Shown here: one piece after another, positions 46,495-56,890 of the stretch
How the letters are laid out: each line of letters begins with the position of its first letter
How positions within the stretch are numbered: the first letter of the stretch is position 1
NCBI GenBank assembly: GCA_030038275.1
Contig: JASHPG010000100.1
Coordinates: 32,057 to 96,056 of the forward strand
From: Candidatus Acidiferrales bacterium
GTDB taxonomy: Bacteria; Acidobacteriota; Terriglobia; Acidiferrales; UBA7541
DNA: 64,000 nucleotides
Direction: 5' to 3'
Position numbers and translations under genes: made by a program
The notes under the pieces: generated by a model
The model's input: the letters and a program-made list of their open reading frames with translations, nothing else
Database searches by the model: none
What the model was told of the DNA's origin: nothing

Positions 46495-47834
46495 GTGGCG
46501 GAATCTGGCCGCGTGTTGTGGTCTTCCTTGTCGTTGGATATTTCTGCATGGGCCGCTCTTTCGCCTATCTCGGCTTTCCATCGTGGCACATCTTTTTAGG
46601 CGAAGTGTTTTTGGCCGCGTTCCTGCTCTTCGGTCCCTGGACACGCCTCGGTCGCTGGCCTTGGGTTGCGCGTCGGCTTTCCAAACTGAAGATTCTCCTT
46701 GCATGTTTCATGCTGTTTCTTTGCTACGGTGCTTTCGAAGTTATCCACGGCGTTCATGACGGCAATCCGCTTCTCGTCGCCGTTCGTGACGCAGCATTCG
46801 ACTATTATCCGCTTTATCTCTTTCTCGGCATCTTTGCCGGTTTGAGCTGGCCGGCCTTGATGCGTCGCCTCGTTCGCATTTTCGCGTGGTGCAACGGCAT
46901 TTACGGCGTTCTCTACATTCTGGTCTTCAACCGTCTCGATTGGACGCTTTCCGGCGTCTCGCAGCAGATATCGCCTGTTCCCGTTTTCGGCTTGCCTGAA
47001 TTTTCCTTTGTCGCCCTGTTGGCTCTCCTCGCCTTTGAGCCGGACCTAAAAACGGTCTGGCATCTCTTGGCGCTGAATTCTTTTGTCCTCCTAGGAATGC
47101 AAATCCGCGCGGAATGGTTCGCCTTTGCCATTGGTCTGCTCGTTTGGGGTTGGATGACCAAGCGGCTTTGGCGCATGGCTGCAGGCGGCACTGTGATCCT
47201 GCTGCTGCTGGTTCTCATGGCTCTGGTGAACCTAAAAATTCCCGGTCCCGCCACCCGCGGCGGCGGCGAAATTTCCGCGAGAGATCTGATCGGCCGCGCT
47301 GTCGCGCCCATCGATCCTGATCTGGCCGAGAATTACACTTCGTACTACAAGATGGACGTCGATACCGCGGTTTGGCGCACCGTCTGGTGGGCGGCCATCT
47401 GGCAAGCGGTTCAATCGACTCACATCAGCGCACTTTTGGGATTTGGATACGGTTACCCCATAGGGGACCTCGTCCCCTACCTCCAAGGGGATTTCATCGA
47501 AACGCCCCACAACGTCTTCTTTTACGCGCTCGCCTACAGCGGGTGGATTGGTGTGCTTTTATTCGCCGCTTTCCAGGGAGCGATTGGGTGGCTGCTGTGG
47601 TGCGCCGACCATCGAGTGTCGCGTCCTGCCGGACTTGTCCTCTGGGCCGCCATGCTGGCCTACTCCATGTTCACCCCGTTCTTTGAAACACCTTACGGAG
47701 CGATTCCTTTTTATTTGCTCTGTGGGCTCTTGATCGCCCCAGCGATTCGCAAAGGATCGGCGCCCATTGCGCGTTTCCTTCCACAGGGTCCTCAATCTGT
47801 TGTCCCAGAGGGAGGCGCTCTGGCTGCTACGTAG
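46491..47834 (+). CDS. Wzy-like O-antigen polymerase/ligase
   Basis: Polytopic; LLGFGYGYPIGDLVPYLQGDFIETPHNVFFYALAYSGWIGVLLFAAF. Confidence 0.8.
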   Translation: MSGGIWPRVVVFLVVGYFCMGRSFAYLGFPSWHIFLGEVFLAAFLLFGPWTRLGRWPWVARRLSKLKILLACFMLFLCYGAFEVIHGVHDGNPLLVAVRDAAFDYYPLYLFLGIFAGLSWPALMRRLVRIFAWCNGIYGVLYILVFNRLDWTLSGVSQQISPVPVFGLPEFSFVALLALLAFEPDLKTVWHLLALNSFVLLGMQIRAEWFAFAIGLLVWGWMTKRLWRMAAGGTVILLLLVLMALVNLKIPGPATRGGGEISARDLIGRAVAPIDPDLAENYTSYYKMDVDTAVWRTVWWAAIWQAVQSTHISALLGFGYGYPIGDLVPYLQGDFIETPHNVFFYALAYSGWIGVLLFAAFQGAIGWLLWCADHRVSRPAGLVLWAAMLAYSMFTPFFETPYGAIPFYLLCGLLIAPAIRKGSAPIARFLPQGPQSVVPEGGALAAT

Positions 47835-47857
47835 GCCGACGCTTTGTTTAGGAGGGA

Positions 47858-48730
47858 ATGATGTCCGCTGCGCACCACGGAATGCCGACCGTCAAATGCG
47901 TCCTCTGCTCATCTCCCGCGCGCTTTCAGCTGCCTTTGCCACATACGGGCGTTTGGCGCTGTGATAATCCGCTTTGTCACCTGGAATTCGCATATCCGCA
48001 GCTCGACGAGTTTCAACTCCGTGCGGCTTACACCGGCCTCTACTACCCCGTGGACAACGGAGAGCACATCGTTCGCTACGAAAACACCCCCGATTTCATA
48101 CTGCGCCAGGTATTTCAGAAAATCGACTCAAGCTTCGGCCCCCTGGAGGGCAAGCAAATTTTGGACTACGGCTGCGGAACCGGCGCGCTTTGCCGCCTAG
48201 CCCTTGATTACTCTGCTCGTCCCTCTGGCATCGAAGCTGACGCAGTCGCGCGCCAAACCATCAGCAAAGAGCGCCTCTTCGAGGCTTACGAAAGCATCGA
48301 TAGCCTTCAACGCGCTCGCGGCGACGTCCGCTTCGACTACATTTTTCTCTGGGAAGTGATCGAGCATCTGAGAAAGCCCTGGCGCGAACTTTCGCGGCTT
48401 CGGAAGATGCTTTCCCCACACGGCCGCATTGTCATATCCACTCCCAATTCCGCCAGCCTGAAGGCTCGGTTCCTGAAAGGCCGATGGGAAAATTATGCCA
48501 ACCCGACACACCTCTATTATTTCGCGCCGCGCTCGCTTCGGCGTGTCTTGGAGGCCGGCGGGCTTTCCGACATCATCCAGCTTCGATTCACCATTCGATA
48601 TCCGCATCACAGTCCGCCCCGCTCGGCTGCTCATCGCACATTGGTCGCTTTCGGTCTTGATGGCGAGCTCCTGTATTCCGCAGGACTTCCTTCAGTCGCG
48701 GACGTGGCGCGAACTGTAGGTTGCGAATGA
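47858..48730 (+). CDS. Class I SAM-dependent methyltransferase with N-terminal zinc-ribbon-like cysteines
   Basis: VKCVLCSSPARFQ...WRCDNPLCHLEFAYP; KQILDYGCGTGALCRLAL; WEVIEHLRKPWREL. Confidence 0.88.
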   Translation: MMSAAHHGMPTVKCVLCSSPARFQLPLPHTGVWRCDNPLCHLEFAYPQLDEFQLRAAYTGLYYPVDNGEHIVRYENTPDFILRQVFQKIDSSFGPLEGKQILDYGCGTGALCRLALDYSARPSGIEADAVARQTISKERLFEAYESIDSLQRARGDVRFDYIFLWEVIEHLRKPWRELSRLRKMLSPHGRIVISTPNSASLKARFLKGRWENYANPTHLYYFAPRSLRRVLEAGGLSDIIQLRFTIRYPHHSPPRSAAHRTLVAFGLDGELLYSAGLPSVADVARTVGCE

Positions 48731-49983
48731 AAATAGTCTCGGTCCACAACTTTTATCAGCAGCCCGGCGGCGAAGATGCCGTGTGGCGCAATGAAGCCGC
48801 CCTTTTGCACTCCAAAGGTCATCAGGTCGTCAAGTTTGTCCGCCGCAACAGCGAAATCGCAGACCAGAGCCTGCTGGCTTCCGCGCGCCTCGCCGTCCGC
48901 GCCGTGTGGTCTCGCGAAAGTATGCATGCACTGATGGACACGCTCGTTCGTGAAACTCCGGACGTCGTCCATTTTCACAACACTTTTCCGCTCATTTCTC
49001 CCTCGGCCTATTACGCCTGCCTCGAATTAGGCATTCCTGTTGTGCAAACGCTCCATAATTACCGGCTCGTTTGCCCCGCCGCCACTTTCTTTCGCGACGG
49101 CGGAATTTGCGAGCAGTGCGCCAAACGCAGTCTTTCGCGCAGCATCCTGCATGCGTGCTACCGCGGATCTCGCGCGGCTACGGCGACCACTGCGGCAATG
49201 CTTACGGTTCACCGGATGCTAAATACGTGGCGCGACGCAGTCGATTGTTTCATCGTTCCCACGCAATTCTGCCGCGCAAAGTTTTCTGCGGCGGGCGTAC
49301 CCTTGCGCAAGATCGTGGTGAAGCCAAATTTCCTTTCCGCTGACCCAGGCTGTCGAACTGGCGTCGGCGATTACGCGATTTTTGTTGGCCGTCTTGCACG
49401 CGAAAAAGGGATTGCTGCGCTCATCGCCGCCTGGCGTGGCCTAGGTCCAAAATGTTCGCTACGCATTTTGGGCGACGGTCCTCTTCGCCCCGAAATGGAG
49501 CGCGCGGCGGCTTCGCTCGATTCCGGAATCGTTAAGTTCGAAGGATGGGCCGACCATGACTCCGTGATCGCGGCCATTCAAGGCGCTCGCGTCCTTATTT
49601 TCCCAAGCGAATGGTACGAGACTTTCGGTCTCGTTGCCGTCGAAGCATTTGCCTGCGGCGTTCCCGTCATTGCCTCGCGCCTTGGCGTAATGCGGGAAAT
49701 CGTCGACGATGGCCGGACGGGCTTGCACTTTACTCCAGGCGATCCCGCCGATTTGGCGGCGAAAGTTCTATGGGCGTGTGACCATCCTCGCGAACTCGAA
49801 CTCATGGGCCGGAACGCTCGCGCGGAATACGAAGCGAAATACACCGCGGAGCGCAACTACCGCCAGTTGGTCGCGATATACGAGCGCGTCATTTCCGCCG
49901 CAGGTGTGGAATCCCGCTCCGTGCCATTCAATCAGGGAGGTCAGGATGCCGTTCAACACTACCCTGAAGCTCGATTCTCCTGA
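48727..49983 (+). CDS. Glycosyltransferase family 4
   Basis: VVHFHNTFPLISPSAYYA; AIFVGRLAREKGIAALI; EWYETFGLVAVEAFACGVPVIASRLG. Confidence 0.94.
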   Translation: MKIVSVHNFYQQPGGEDAVWRNEAALLHSKGHQVVKFVRRNSEIADQSLLASARLAVRAVWSRESMHALMDTLVRETPDVVHFHNTFPLISPSAYYACLELGIPVVQTLHNYRLVCPAATFFRDGGICEQCAKRSLSRSILHACYRGSRAATATTAAMLTVHRMLNTWRDAVDCFIVPTQFCRAKFSAAGVPLRKIVVKPNFLSADPGCRTGVGDYAIFVGRLAREKGIAALIAAWRGLGPKCSLRILGDGPLRPEMERAAASLDSGIVKFEGWADHDSVIAAIQGARVLIFPSEWYETFGLVAVEAFACGVPVIASRLGVMREIVDDGRTGLHFTPGDPADLAAKVLWACDHPRELELMGRNARAEYEAKYTAERNYRQLVAIYERVISAAGVESRSVPFNQGGQDAVQHYPEARFS

Positions 49984-50806
49984 ATCGTCGGTGATCGAAG
50001 CCAACGTCGAGTTTTATCGGCAGATCGCCCCGAAATACGATCGTTACGAAGCGTGCGCGTCGAGCCCCGATCTTCAGGAGATGATCGATCGCGACGTGGA
50101 GCACATTGCGATGGTTATCGGGACGCGTGATCGCCCGGTCGAATGCCTCGATTGCGGCGGTGGCACCGGCAATTTGACGCTCAAGCTGCTTCGCAAAGGA
50201 TGGTCCGTAACCGTCGTTGACGTCTCATCTGACATGCTGGCCATCTTGCAAAACAAAGCGCGGCGCGCTGGTTTTTCGCCGTCTCTGGTCCACGATTCCT
50301 TCGCGGACTATCTCGCGCGCACGAGAAAATCGTTCGACCTTATCTCCTTCAGCTCCGTGCTGCACCATCTCTATGCCTATTTGCCCGGAGTGGCGATTGC
50401 CGCGGATTGCATCGAAAAGCGCGGTGTCTTCTACTCCTGTTTTGATCCGGTAATTTCAGCCAATCCGCGAGTCGCTGAATTCTTCGATGCATTCGATACT
50501 CTTCTCGCAAAACTTGCTCTCGATCGCCGGGATCTCGTGCCGGGTGTGGTCAGGCGGCTTAAAAAGTCGTTCGGGAGCAAAGATGCTCGACATCACCGGC
50601 CGGTCATTGGCTCCGGCGATGTGGCCGAGTATCACGCCAAGACTGGGGTCGATGACCGCGCCATCACCAAGCTCTTGAAGGACAAAGGATTTACCCTTAT
50701 CGACCATTCGCGCTGGGCTTCGGGTCGAACGGCGCCCGCACGATTCGTCAACAGCCGCCTGCGGCTGATGGAGAGCTTCAAAATCATCGCTCAGCGCGGC
50801 ACTTGA
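49946..50806 (+). CDS. Class I SAM-dependent methyltransferase
   Basis: VECLDCGGGTGNLTLKLLRKGWSVTVVDVSSDML; SFSSVLHHLYAY. ATG 49946 chosen within ORF 49709..50806. Confidence 0.88.
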   Translation: MPFNTTLKLDSPESSVIEANVEFYRQIAPKYDRYEACASSPDLQEMIDRDVEHIAMVIGTRDRPVECLDCGGGTGNLTLKLLRKGWSVTVVDVSSDMLAILQNKARRAGFSPSLVHDSFADYLARTRKSFDLISFSSVLHHLYAYLPGVAIAADCIEKRGVFYSCFDPVISANPRVAEFFDAFDTLLAKLALDRRDLVPGVVRRLKKSFGSKDARHHRPVIGSGDVAEYHAKTGVDDRAITKLLKDKGFTLIDHSRWASGRTAPARFVNSRLRLMESFKIIAQRGT

Positions 50807-50852
50807 AACGGGCAGCACAGCGCTTTCATAGGTCGCGAAAGGCGCAATTTCG

Positions 50853-52007
50853 ATGACGTCCCGCAAAGGTCCTGACAACGGGCTTCAGCCCCTTCCGCTG
50901 GCGCCTCTGCCAACAGATCCGCTGGTTTCCGTTCTGACCGCAAACCACAACTACGCCCCATATGTCACCGAATGCGTTGATAGCGTTTTGCGCCAGACCT
51001 ATTCGAATTTCGAGCTCATCGTCTGCGATGACGGTTCGACTGACGGCTCCCGAGCGATACTCGATCGCTATAAGGCCAAGGATGTCCGGGTCCGGGTTTT
51101 GCTCCAGGAAAATGCCGGACAAGCAGCTGCTTTGAATACTGCATTTCAAGCCAGCCGAGGCGAAATCATTTGCTTCCTCGACTCGGACGACTTGTACGCG
51201 CCGCAAAAGCTTGAGAGAGCTGCGGAAGCATTCGCGGCCCATCCTGATTCCGGATTCGTAATTCACCAGCTACGTCGGATCGACGCATCTCGCTCGAAGA
51301 CGCTCGGCAAGGTTCCGCTCGCTTATGAGCTGCCTTCCGGATGGTTGGGTGCCTTTGCGCCTCTCGATGCTCCCTGGGTGCCACCAGGAATTCCGCCTTG
51401 TACTGCACTCTCGCTTCGGCGAGCCGTCGCCGCGCGGATTTTCCCAATCCCAGTGGGCTTACATGCCTTCGCGGACACGCCGATTCAAGTGCTAGCGCCG
51501 TTGATGACGCCCGTCGTCGCGATCCCCACCATGCTTGGTGAATACCGGATTCACGGTCGCAACGCTGCGGCTGCGGCTGCTTTCTCTGAGGTCCACCTTC
51601 GCCGTTTGGCCGATTTCGACCAGGAGCTATGGTGCGTTTGGAGGGATTTTCTCCTAGCTTCCTCATGCAAACACCCGATCCCATCTGTGCCTCCGGTGAC
51701 TCAATATTCGTATGTATATGCTCGCTTCCGTGGCGATCCTGAGGCAAAGCGGCTATACAGGGCTTTCGTCGCGGGACCTCGTTTCCGTGGCCTGCCTGCG
51801 CTGTATCGCGCGTTTTGGAGAGGTACTTCGTGGCTGCCGGATCGGGCTTTTCACAAGGTCTTTGACTTACTGCAAACACGGCAGTCAGCCAAAGTGGCGC
51901 TCGCGAGCCTGTTGCACGAAATTCGCAGAATAAGAGATGTGACGCATGTCTTCGATCGAACAGACAAAAGGGTTCGTCCGAAAGTTGGCAAACCAATTGG
52001 GAATTGA
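50853..52007 (+). CDS. Glycosyltransferase family 2
   Basis: PLVSVLTANHNYAPYVTECVDSVLRQTYSNFELIVCDDGSTDGSRAIL; ICFLDSDDLYAPQKL. Confidence 0.94.
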   Translation: MTSRKGPDNGLQPLPLAPLPTDPLVSVLTANHNYAPYVTECVDSVLRQTYSNFELIVCDDGSTDGSRAILDRYKAKDVRVRVLLQENAGQAAALNTAFQASRGEIICFLDSDDLYAPQKLERAAEAFAAHPDSGFVIHQLRRIDASRSKTLGKVPLAYELPSGWLGAFAPLDAPWVPPGIPPCTALSLRRAVAARIFPIPVGLHAFADTPIQVLAPLMTPVVAIPTMLGEYRIHGRNAAAAAAFSEVHLRRLADFDQELWCVWRDFLLASSCKHPIPSVPPVTQYSYVYARFRGDPEAKRLYRAFVAGPRFRGLPALYRAFWRGTSWLPDRAFHKVFDLLQTRQSAKVALASLLHEIRRIRDVTHVFDRTDKRVRPKVGKPIGN

Positions 52008-52704
52008 AATCACTCGTTTCAATTCTAAAGGCTCGGACCGGGCCAGGCTGGCGCGTTTCCTTTTTTCGCGCGAGGTAAATCTCGTCTTCGACGTCGGCGC
52101 CAATGTCGGTCAGTACGGCAAGGAACTGCGCGCGCTGGGCTATCGAGGCCGCATCGTCTCATTTGAGCCGGTTTCTCATACCTATTCTCGGCTGCAAAAG
52201 CTCGCGGCAGGCGATCCCAACTGGATCGTCGCACCCCGCACCGCGATCGGCAGCGAAGAAGGCGTCATTTCGATCAACATCTCCGTCAATTCCGTGTTCA
52301 GCTCCGCACTGAAAGGTGCGAACCTGGTCAGCTGGATAGACGCAAACTCCGCCGTAGTTCGCGAAGAGCAGGTATCTCTCGTGACTCTCAATTCGGTCGC
52401 TCATCAATATATGAAACGGGGTGACGTCGCATTCCTGAAGATCGACGTGCAGGGATTCGAATACGAGGTTCTGCACGGCGCGGACAAAATTCTCAACACT
52501 CTCTGCGGGGCTCAGCTCGAACTCTCGCTGATTCCGCTGTATCAAGGCGAGAAGCCGTTTCGCTTCATGCTCGACTTCATGGAGTCGAAAGGCTTCGAGC
52601 TGCACTCGCTTGCTTCCGTTCTTGCCGATGAAGCTACCGGCAGGGAGATTCAGCTCGACGCGATTTTCATCCGCGGAGGAATGGATGATCGTTTGACTCA
52701 TTGA
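51946..52704 (+). CDS. FkbM family methyltransferase
   Basis: VNLVFDVGANVGQYGKELRALGYRGRIVSFEPVSHTY; FLKIDVQGFEYEVLHGA. Confidence 0.93.
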   Translation: MSSIEQTKGFVRKLANQLGIEITRFNSKGSDRARLARFLFSREVNLVFDVGANVGQYGKELRALGYRGRIVSFEPVSHTYSRLQKLAAGDPNWIVAPRTAIGSEEGVISINISVNSVFSSALKGANLVSWIDANSAVVREEQVSLVTLNSVAHQYMKRGDVAFLKIDVQGFEYEVLHGADKILNTLCGAQLELSLIPLYQGEKPFRFMLDFMESKGFELHSLASVLADEATGREIQLDAIFIRGGMDDRLTH

Positions 52705-52801
52705 TTGAAAGCGGCGAACTAACGGACACCCACAGCCTAAATTCCGCGGCCCAGCGCGGTCGAAATCATCGGTTCCTTCAACAGTATGCAGGTGGTTAGC
52801 A

Positions 52802-53599
52802 GTGCATGCCACGACAGCAATCGCGTTTTCCGATCCTGGATCCTTCAGCGTCCTGAATGTTCGCGTGGACGCCGTCCAGATTCCGGATGCCATTGAACGG
52901 ATCGAAAGTTGGATTCGCACTCGCCGCCGCTGTCATTACGTTGCCGTAACCGGAATGCACGGAGTTACCGAAGCGCAGCACGATGCGAGTCTCCGAAAGA
53001 TCCTCAACGCTGCCGACCTTGTTGTGCCCGATGGCATGCCGCTCGTCTGGATCGCGCGCTTGCGCGGATTTCCTCTGCGCCGGCGCGTGTACGGTCCGGA
53101 GTTGATGATGGCCTTCTGCGAAGCGACGGTCTCGAAAGGCTACCGGCATTTCCTCTACGGAGGGTCGCCTGAAGTTTGCGGCCGTCTGGCCCAGCAATTG
53201 CGCCGGCGTTTTCCCGCCATTTCCATTGTGGGCACGTATTCGCCGCCGTTCCGGCCGCTCTCCTCGCAAGAAAGCGCGGACGTCTCTGAAACCATAAATC
53301 GTGCCGAACCCGATATCGTCTGGGTTGGGCTGAGCACCCCCAAGCAGGAGTGCTGGATGCATCAGCATCGCGGCCAACTGCGCGCGCCCGTGCTGGTTGG
53401 CGTAGGCGCGGCGTTCGACATAAACTCCGGTGCCAAGAAACAGGCTCCCGCCTGGATGCGCGAGAACGGCTTCGAGTGGCTGTTCCGCCTGCTGCAGGAG
53501 CCGCGCCGTTTGTGGCGCCGTTACCTGGTATGCGGGTCTGAGTTCGCTTTTATGGTCGCGCTGGAGTTCCTCGATATCCGCCGCCCGGACGTGCGCTGA
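52802..53599 (+). CDS. WecG/TagA/CpsF family glycosyltransferase
   Basis: VVPDGMPLVWIARLRGFPLRRRVYGPELM; FLYGGSPEV; PDIVWVGLSTPKQECWMHQHRGQLRAPVLVGVGAAFDINSG. Confidence 0.95.
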   Translation: MHATTAIAFSDPGSFSVLNVRVDAVQIPDAIERIESWIRTRRRCHYVAVTGMHGVTEAQHDASLRKILNAADLVVPDGMPLVWIARLRGFPLRRRVYGPELMMAFCEATVSKGYRHFLYGGSPEVCGRLAQQLRRRFPAISIVGTYSPPFRPLSSQESADVSETINRAEPDIVWVGLSTPKQECWMHQHRGQLRAPVLVGVGAAFDINSGAKKQAPAWMRENGFEWLFRLLQEPRRLWRRYLVCGSEFAFMVALEFLDIRRPDVR

Positions 53600-53746
53600 A
53601 TCAGCGCCGCCGCCCGCCCGATGCCCTCAAATTCCCATCAGCGCCAACTCGGTGCGAATCGTCCATCCATGATCCCGCAAGACCGAAACAAGCCCCGCGC
53701 GCCCTGGCTAGTCTAAGTCCAACTCCATGCTATTGTTTAGTCTTGG

Positions 53747-53831
53747 GCCCGGGTGGCGGAATGGCATACGCGGGGGACTTAAAATCCCCTGTCCTTCACA
53801 GGACGTGTGGGTTCGACCCCCACCCCGGGCA
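53747..53831 (+). tRNA. tRNA-Leu (anticodon TAA)
   Basis: GCCCGGG...CCCGGGC acceptor stem, GACTTAAAATCC anticodon loop, long variable arm, GGTTCGACCCC T-arm. Confidence 0.95.
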
Positions 53832-53892
53832 CTTTTGTGCAGGGTCCCGCAAGGCCATCGGCAAGCCGATTTCCGGTGTATGATTTGCGGCA

Positions 53893-54540
53893 ATGGATTC
53901 GACTGTTAAAAGGCTCAAACATCCAATCACACACTGGATCGGGGCGGGCGGCGGATGGCTGCTACGCCATGTAGTCAGTGGCTTGGCGGCCACGGGCCTT
54001 ACGCCAAACACGTTTACCTTCCTCGGTTTGTTCGTCAACTCCGTCGGCGCGGCACTGTTCGCCATGGGCCGCTTCCGCGACGCGGCAACCGTCCTTTTCA
54101 TCGCCGGATTTTTAGATATGGCGGATGGACAGGTGGCGCGGCGCGTGGGTCGCGTAACTGCATTCGGCGCGTTTCTCGACTCTACGCTCGACCGCTATTC
54201 CGATCTGGCGCTATATATGGGGCTGGTTGTCTATTACACGCTCATCGGACGGCCTTTCTACATGGTCCTCGCTGCCGTAGCAATGGCCAGCTCGTTTATG
54301 GTCAGCTATTCGCGGGCGCGCGCCGAGTCGCTCATCCCGTCCTGCAAAGTCGGCTTCATGGAGCGGCCGGAGCGGCTGGTCTTGCTGATCCTCGGCGGCG
54401 CGTTTAACCGTATGGCGCAAGTCTTGTGGGTGATCGCCACGATTTCAACGATTACCGTAATTCATCGCGTCGCCTACACGCACAGGGAACTGCGCGCTGG
54501 CCACGCCCTGCCGGCTGCTGATGTCTCCCAGCCTCTTTGA
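53893..54540 (+). CDS. CDP-alcohol phosphatidyltransferase family protein
   Basis: DMADGQVARRVGRVTAFGAFLDSTLDRYSD (DGxxARxxxxxxxxGxxxDxxxD). Confidence 0.92.
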   Translation: MDSTVKRLKHPITHWIGAGGGWLLRHVVSGLAATGLTPNTFTFLGLFVNSVGAALFAMGRFRDAATVLFIAGFLDMADGQVARRVGRVTAFGAFLDSTLDRYSDLALYMGLVVYYTLIGRPFYMVLAAVAMASSFMVSYSRARAESLIPSCKVGFMERPERLVLLILGGAFNRMAQVLWVIATISTITVIHRVAYTHRELRAGHALPAADVSQPL

Positions 54541-54745
54541 TGGCCTCCGATTTAACTCTTTCCGGCTTTCGTCGCAATCCTCTCTAACGGACCGCCATGC
54601 CTGACGCTGGCGCGAATCCCCCTGGTATCTCCGTATATAAATGTCCCGACGCCCTCCGTACTAGCGATCTTTGCCCGCGCCTGCGCCCCTCAATGAAAGC
54701 CCGCCATCTAATTCTCAGAACAGAAAACAGACGCAGGAGGTGACG

Positions 54746-55135
54746 ATGATCGAGCGACTGGCTGGTTTTCCGGACAGCGTTGTGGCTGTCGCCGCGAAAG
54801 GTCAGGTCACACGCGCCGACTACGAGCAAGTGCTCCTGCCGGAAGTTGACCGCGTTTTTAAGAATCATCGCAGGGCGAATTTTTATTACGAACTGGGGCC
54901 CCAATTCACAGGACTTGATCCCGGCGCGGCCTGGGAAGATGTGAAGGAAAGCATCCGCCACTTCGGGGCATGGGAAAAGATGGCCATCGTGACAGACGTT
55001 GATTGGATCAAGCGGCTGGTGAGCGGATTCGGCGCCATGATGCCCGGCGAAGTGCGCGTCTTTCCAAACGCAGAGGCAGCATCTGCGCGCGCTTGGATAG
55101 TCGCCGGCACGGCGCAGGTCAACGCCGCGCGCTAG
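54746..55135 (+). CDS. SpoIIAA-like (STAS/SpoIIAA_like) protein
   Basis: VAAKGQVTRADYEQVLLPEVDRVF...YYELGPQFTGLDPGAAWEDVKESIRHFGAWEKMAIVTDVDWIK; AGGAGG-type RBS before ATG 54746. Confidence 0.85.
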   Translation: MIERLAGFPDSVVAVAAKGQVTRADYEQVLLPEVDRVFKNHRRANFYYELGPQFTGLDPGAAWEDVKESIRHFGAWEKMAIVTDVDWIKRLVSGFGAMMPGEVRVFPNAEAASARAWIVAGTAQVNAAR

Positions 55136-55166
55136 CGTAGTTGGACGGAAATCGGTGTAATAGGCG

Positions 55167-55952
55167 CTACACCGGCGCTTCGATGCTGTCGTTCTGTTGC
55201 AAGCGAAGGAATTCTTCCACGGGGGCGGAGACGATCTCCTGCACGCGCCTGCGAAGCGCGTCAACCTCGGAGCGTGGCACCTGCGATGTATCGATTGTGT
55301 CGTGCAGATAGGCCGTGATTGTGCCCGGACGCAACATCCAATTCCCGGTGCGGAAAAATTCGTACGAGCCGACGATGCTCATCGGCACGATGGGCACGCC
55401 GAGCTTTTGCGCGATGCTAAAGATGCCTTTTTTGAACGGTTGCACGTGGCCGGTGCGCGTCCGCGAGCCTTCGGCGAAGGCAATCAGGCTGACGCCGGAT
55501 TCGAGCGCGGCGCGGGCGCGATCGGTCATGATCTGCAAGCCTTCGCGGCTGGGCACGTCAGGCACGGGGACGTTGCCGAAGCGGCCCATCATCCAGCCGT
55601 ACACCGGAATCTTGAAATGCGATTCGAGTTCGAACCCCCGGACGAATTGCGGAATCGCGGAATAGATTACGAACGGATCGAACACATTTACGTGGTTGCA
55701 GATGAAGATACTGGTGCGCGTTGGATCGAAACCCGGCGAGCGGCGCACTTCAAAACCGGCTCCGGCTACGCGCAGGATGTTGCGGGAGAACGCGCGCTGC
55801 GGCCAATCATTCTTTCGCGGATCGATCGCGGTGCCGAGCGCGATTAGAAACGTGCAAATCGGCAAAAAGTGGATCCAGCTGGCGCCCCAGAGAAGCGCGG
55901 AGCGAATCACCAACCATGCATGTCTCGCGCTGGATTCTTCGCGCCCGCTCAT
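55167..55952 (-). CDS. PlsC-like lysophospholipid acyltransferase
   Basis: IFICNHVNVFDPF (NHxxxxD-like), FAEGSRTRTGHVQPFKKG (EGxR), VPIVPMSIVGSYEF; ATG 55952 overlaps the upstream stop. Confidence 0.9.
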   Translation of the reverse strand: MSGREESSARHAWLVIRSALLWGASWIHFLPICTFLIALGTAIDPRKNDWPQRAFSRNILRVAGAGFEVRRSPGFDPTRTSIFICNHVNVFDPFVIYSAIPQFVRGFELESHFKIPVYGWMMGRFGNVPVPDVPSREGLQIMTDRARAALESGVSLIAFAEGSRTRTGHVQPFKKGIFSIAQKLGVPIVPMSIVGSYEFFRTGNWMLRPGTITAYLHDTIDTSQVPRSEVDALRRRVQEIVSAPVEEFLRLQQNDSIEAPV

Positions 55953-56890
55953 ACAACCACGTCCAGCGCCGCGGGAAGAATCTCGATCGAGCGGCACTGG
56001 AGCGCCAGGATTTCGCCGTCAATCATCGCGTTGACCGGACCTTGTAAATCGAGCTCCACGCGCTCCACCGCGGCGCGCGAAGCAAGCCGGTGCTCGATGT
56101 GCGTGCCGGAAAAAAGACGCGGAAAAAGCCACAGCAAACGCAGCCGGCCGATGGGACTCCACCGCACGTATTCGATTTTCGCGTCGGTCGCGTCAGCGCG
56201 TGGCGCGATCATCATTTTGCCGCCGGTGAATTTGCTGTTGCTGAATGTGAGAAAGAGGCACTTGCGGCGATCCCAGTCGATGGCCGCGTCCAGCCGGTGC
56301 GCGAAGGCGGAATGCCGCAGCCGGACGAGCTGAGCGAGCACGCCGAGGATGTAGCCGAATTCGCCCCAGCCCTTGAAACGCCGGTTCGTCAGCGCGCCCA
56401 CGTCCGCGGGGAAGCCAAGGCTCAGCAAGTTCAGAAAATATATTTCGCCACCATTGTGGCGCAGCCGAATCACGTCGCACGGCCTGCGAGCGCCGTCGCG
56501 CAGCGCCTCGATTGTGTGTTCCACGCCGCGCGTTGTGAAGTCGCGCAGAAACGAATTGCCCGTGCCGAGCGGCAAAAAGCCCAGGCTGGGCTTGCCTCCG
56601 CTCAGAGCTTCTGGAAAAAGGCCGTTGATGATCTCGAAGCCTGTGCCGTCGCCGCCGACAGCAAGGAAATTGCGGTAGCCGCGCGCGTAAGCATCTCGGG
56701 CCAGCGTTGTGGCTTCGCCGGGTCGCGAGGTGCGGACCGTTTCGACGCCTACGCCGTTCTGGCGTACGCGGTCAATAGCGTCTGGCGCGAGTTTGCCGCA
56801 ACGTCTGCCGCCCGCGGCCGGATTGATGATCGCGTAAAAGTGGCCGCTCGCGGGCGCGCATTCTGTTGGCGCGGCAGCCGATGGGTTCAC
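55949..56890 (-). CDS. Diacylglycerol kinase / sphingosine kinase family (YegS/DAGK-like)
   Basis: [58 protein letters not shown]; start proposed at GTG 56890 (GTGA overlap). Confidence 0.9.
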   Translation of the reverse strand: MNPSAAAPTECAPASGHFYAIINPAAGGRRCGKLAPDAIDRVRQNGVGVETVRTSRPGEATTLARDAYARGYRNFLAVGGDGTGFEIINGLFPEALSGGKPSLGFLPLGTGNSFLRDFTTRGVEHTIEALRDGARRPCDVIRLRHNGGEIYFLNLLSLGFPADVGALTNRRFKGWGEFGYILGVLAQLVRLRHSAFAHRLDAAIDWDRRKCLFLTFSNSKFTGGKMMIAPRADATDAKIEYVRWSPIGRLRLLWLFPRLFSGTHIEHRLASRAAVERVELDLQGPVNAMIDGEILALQCRSIEILPAALDVVV

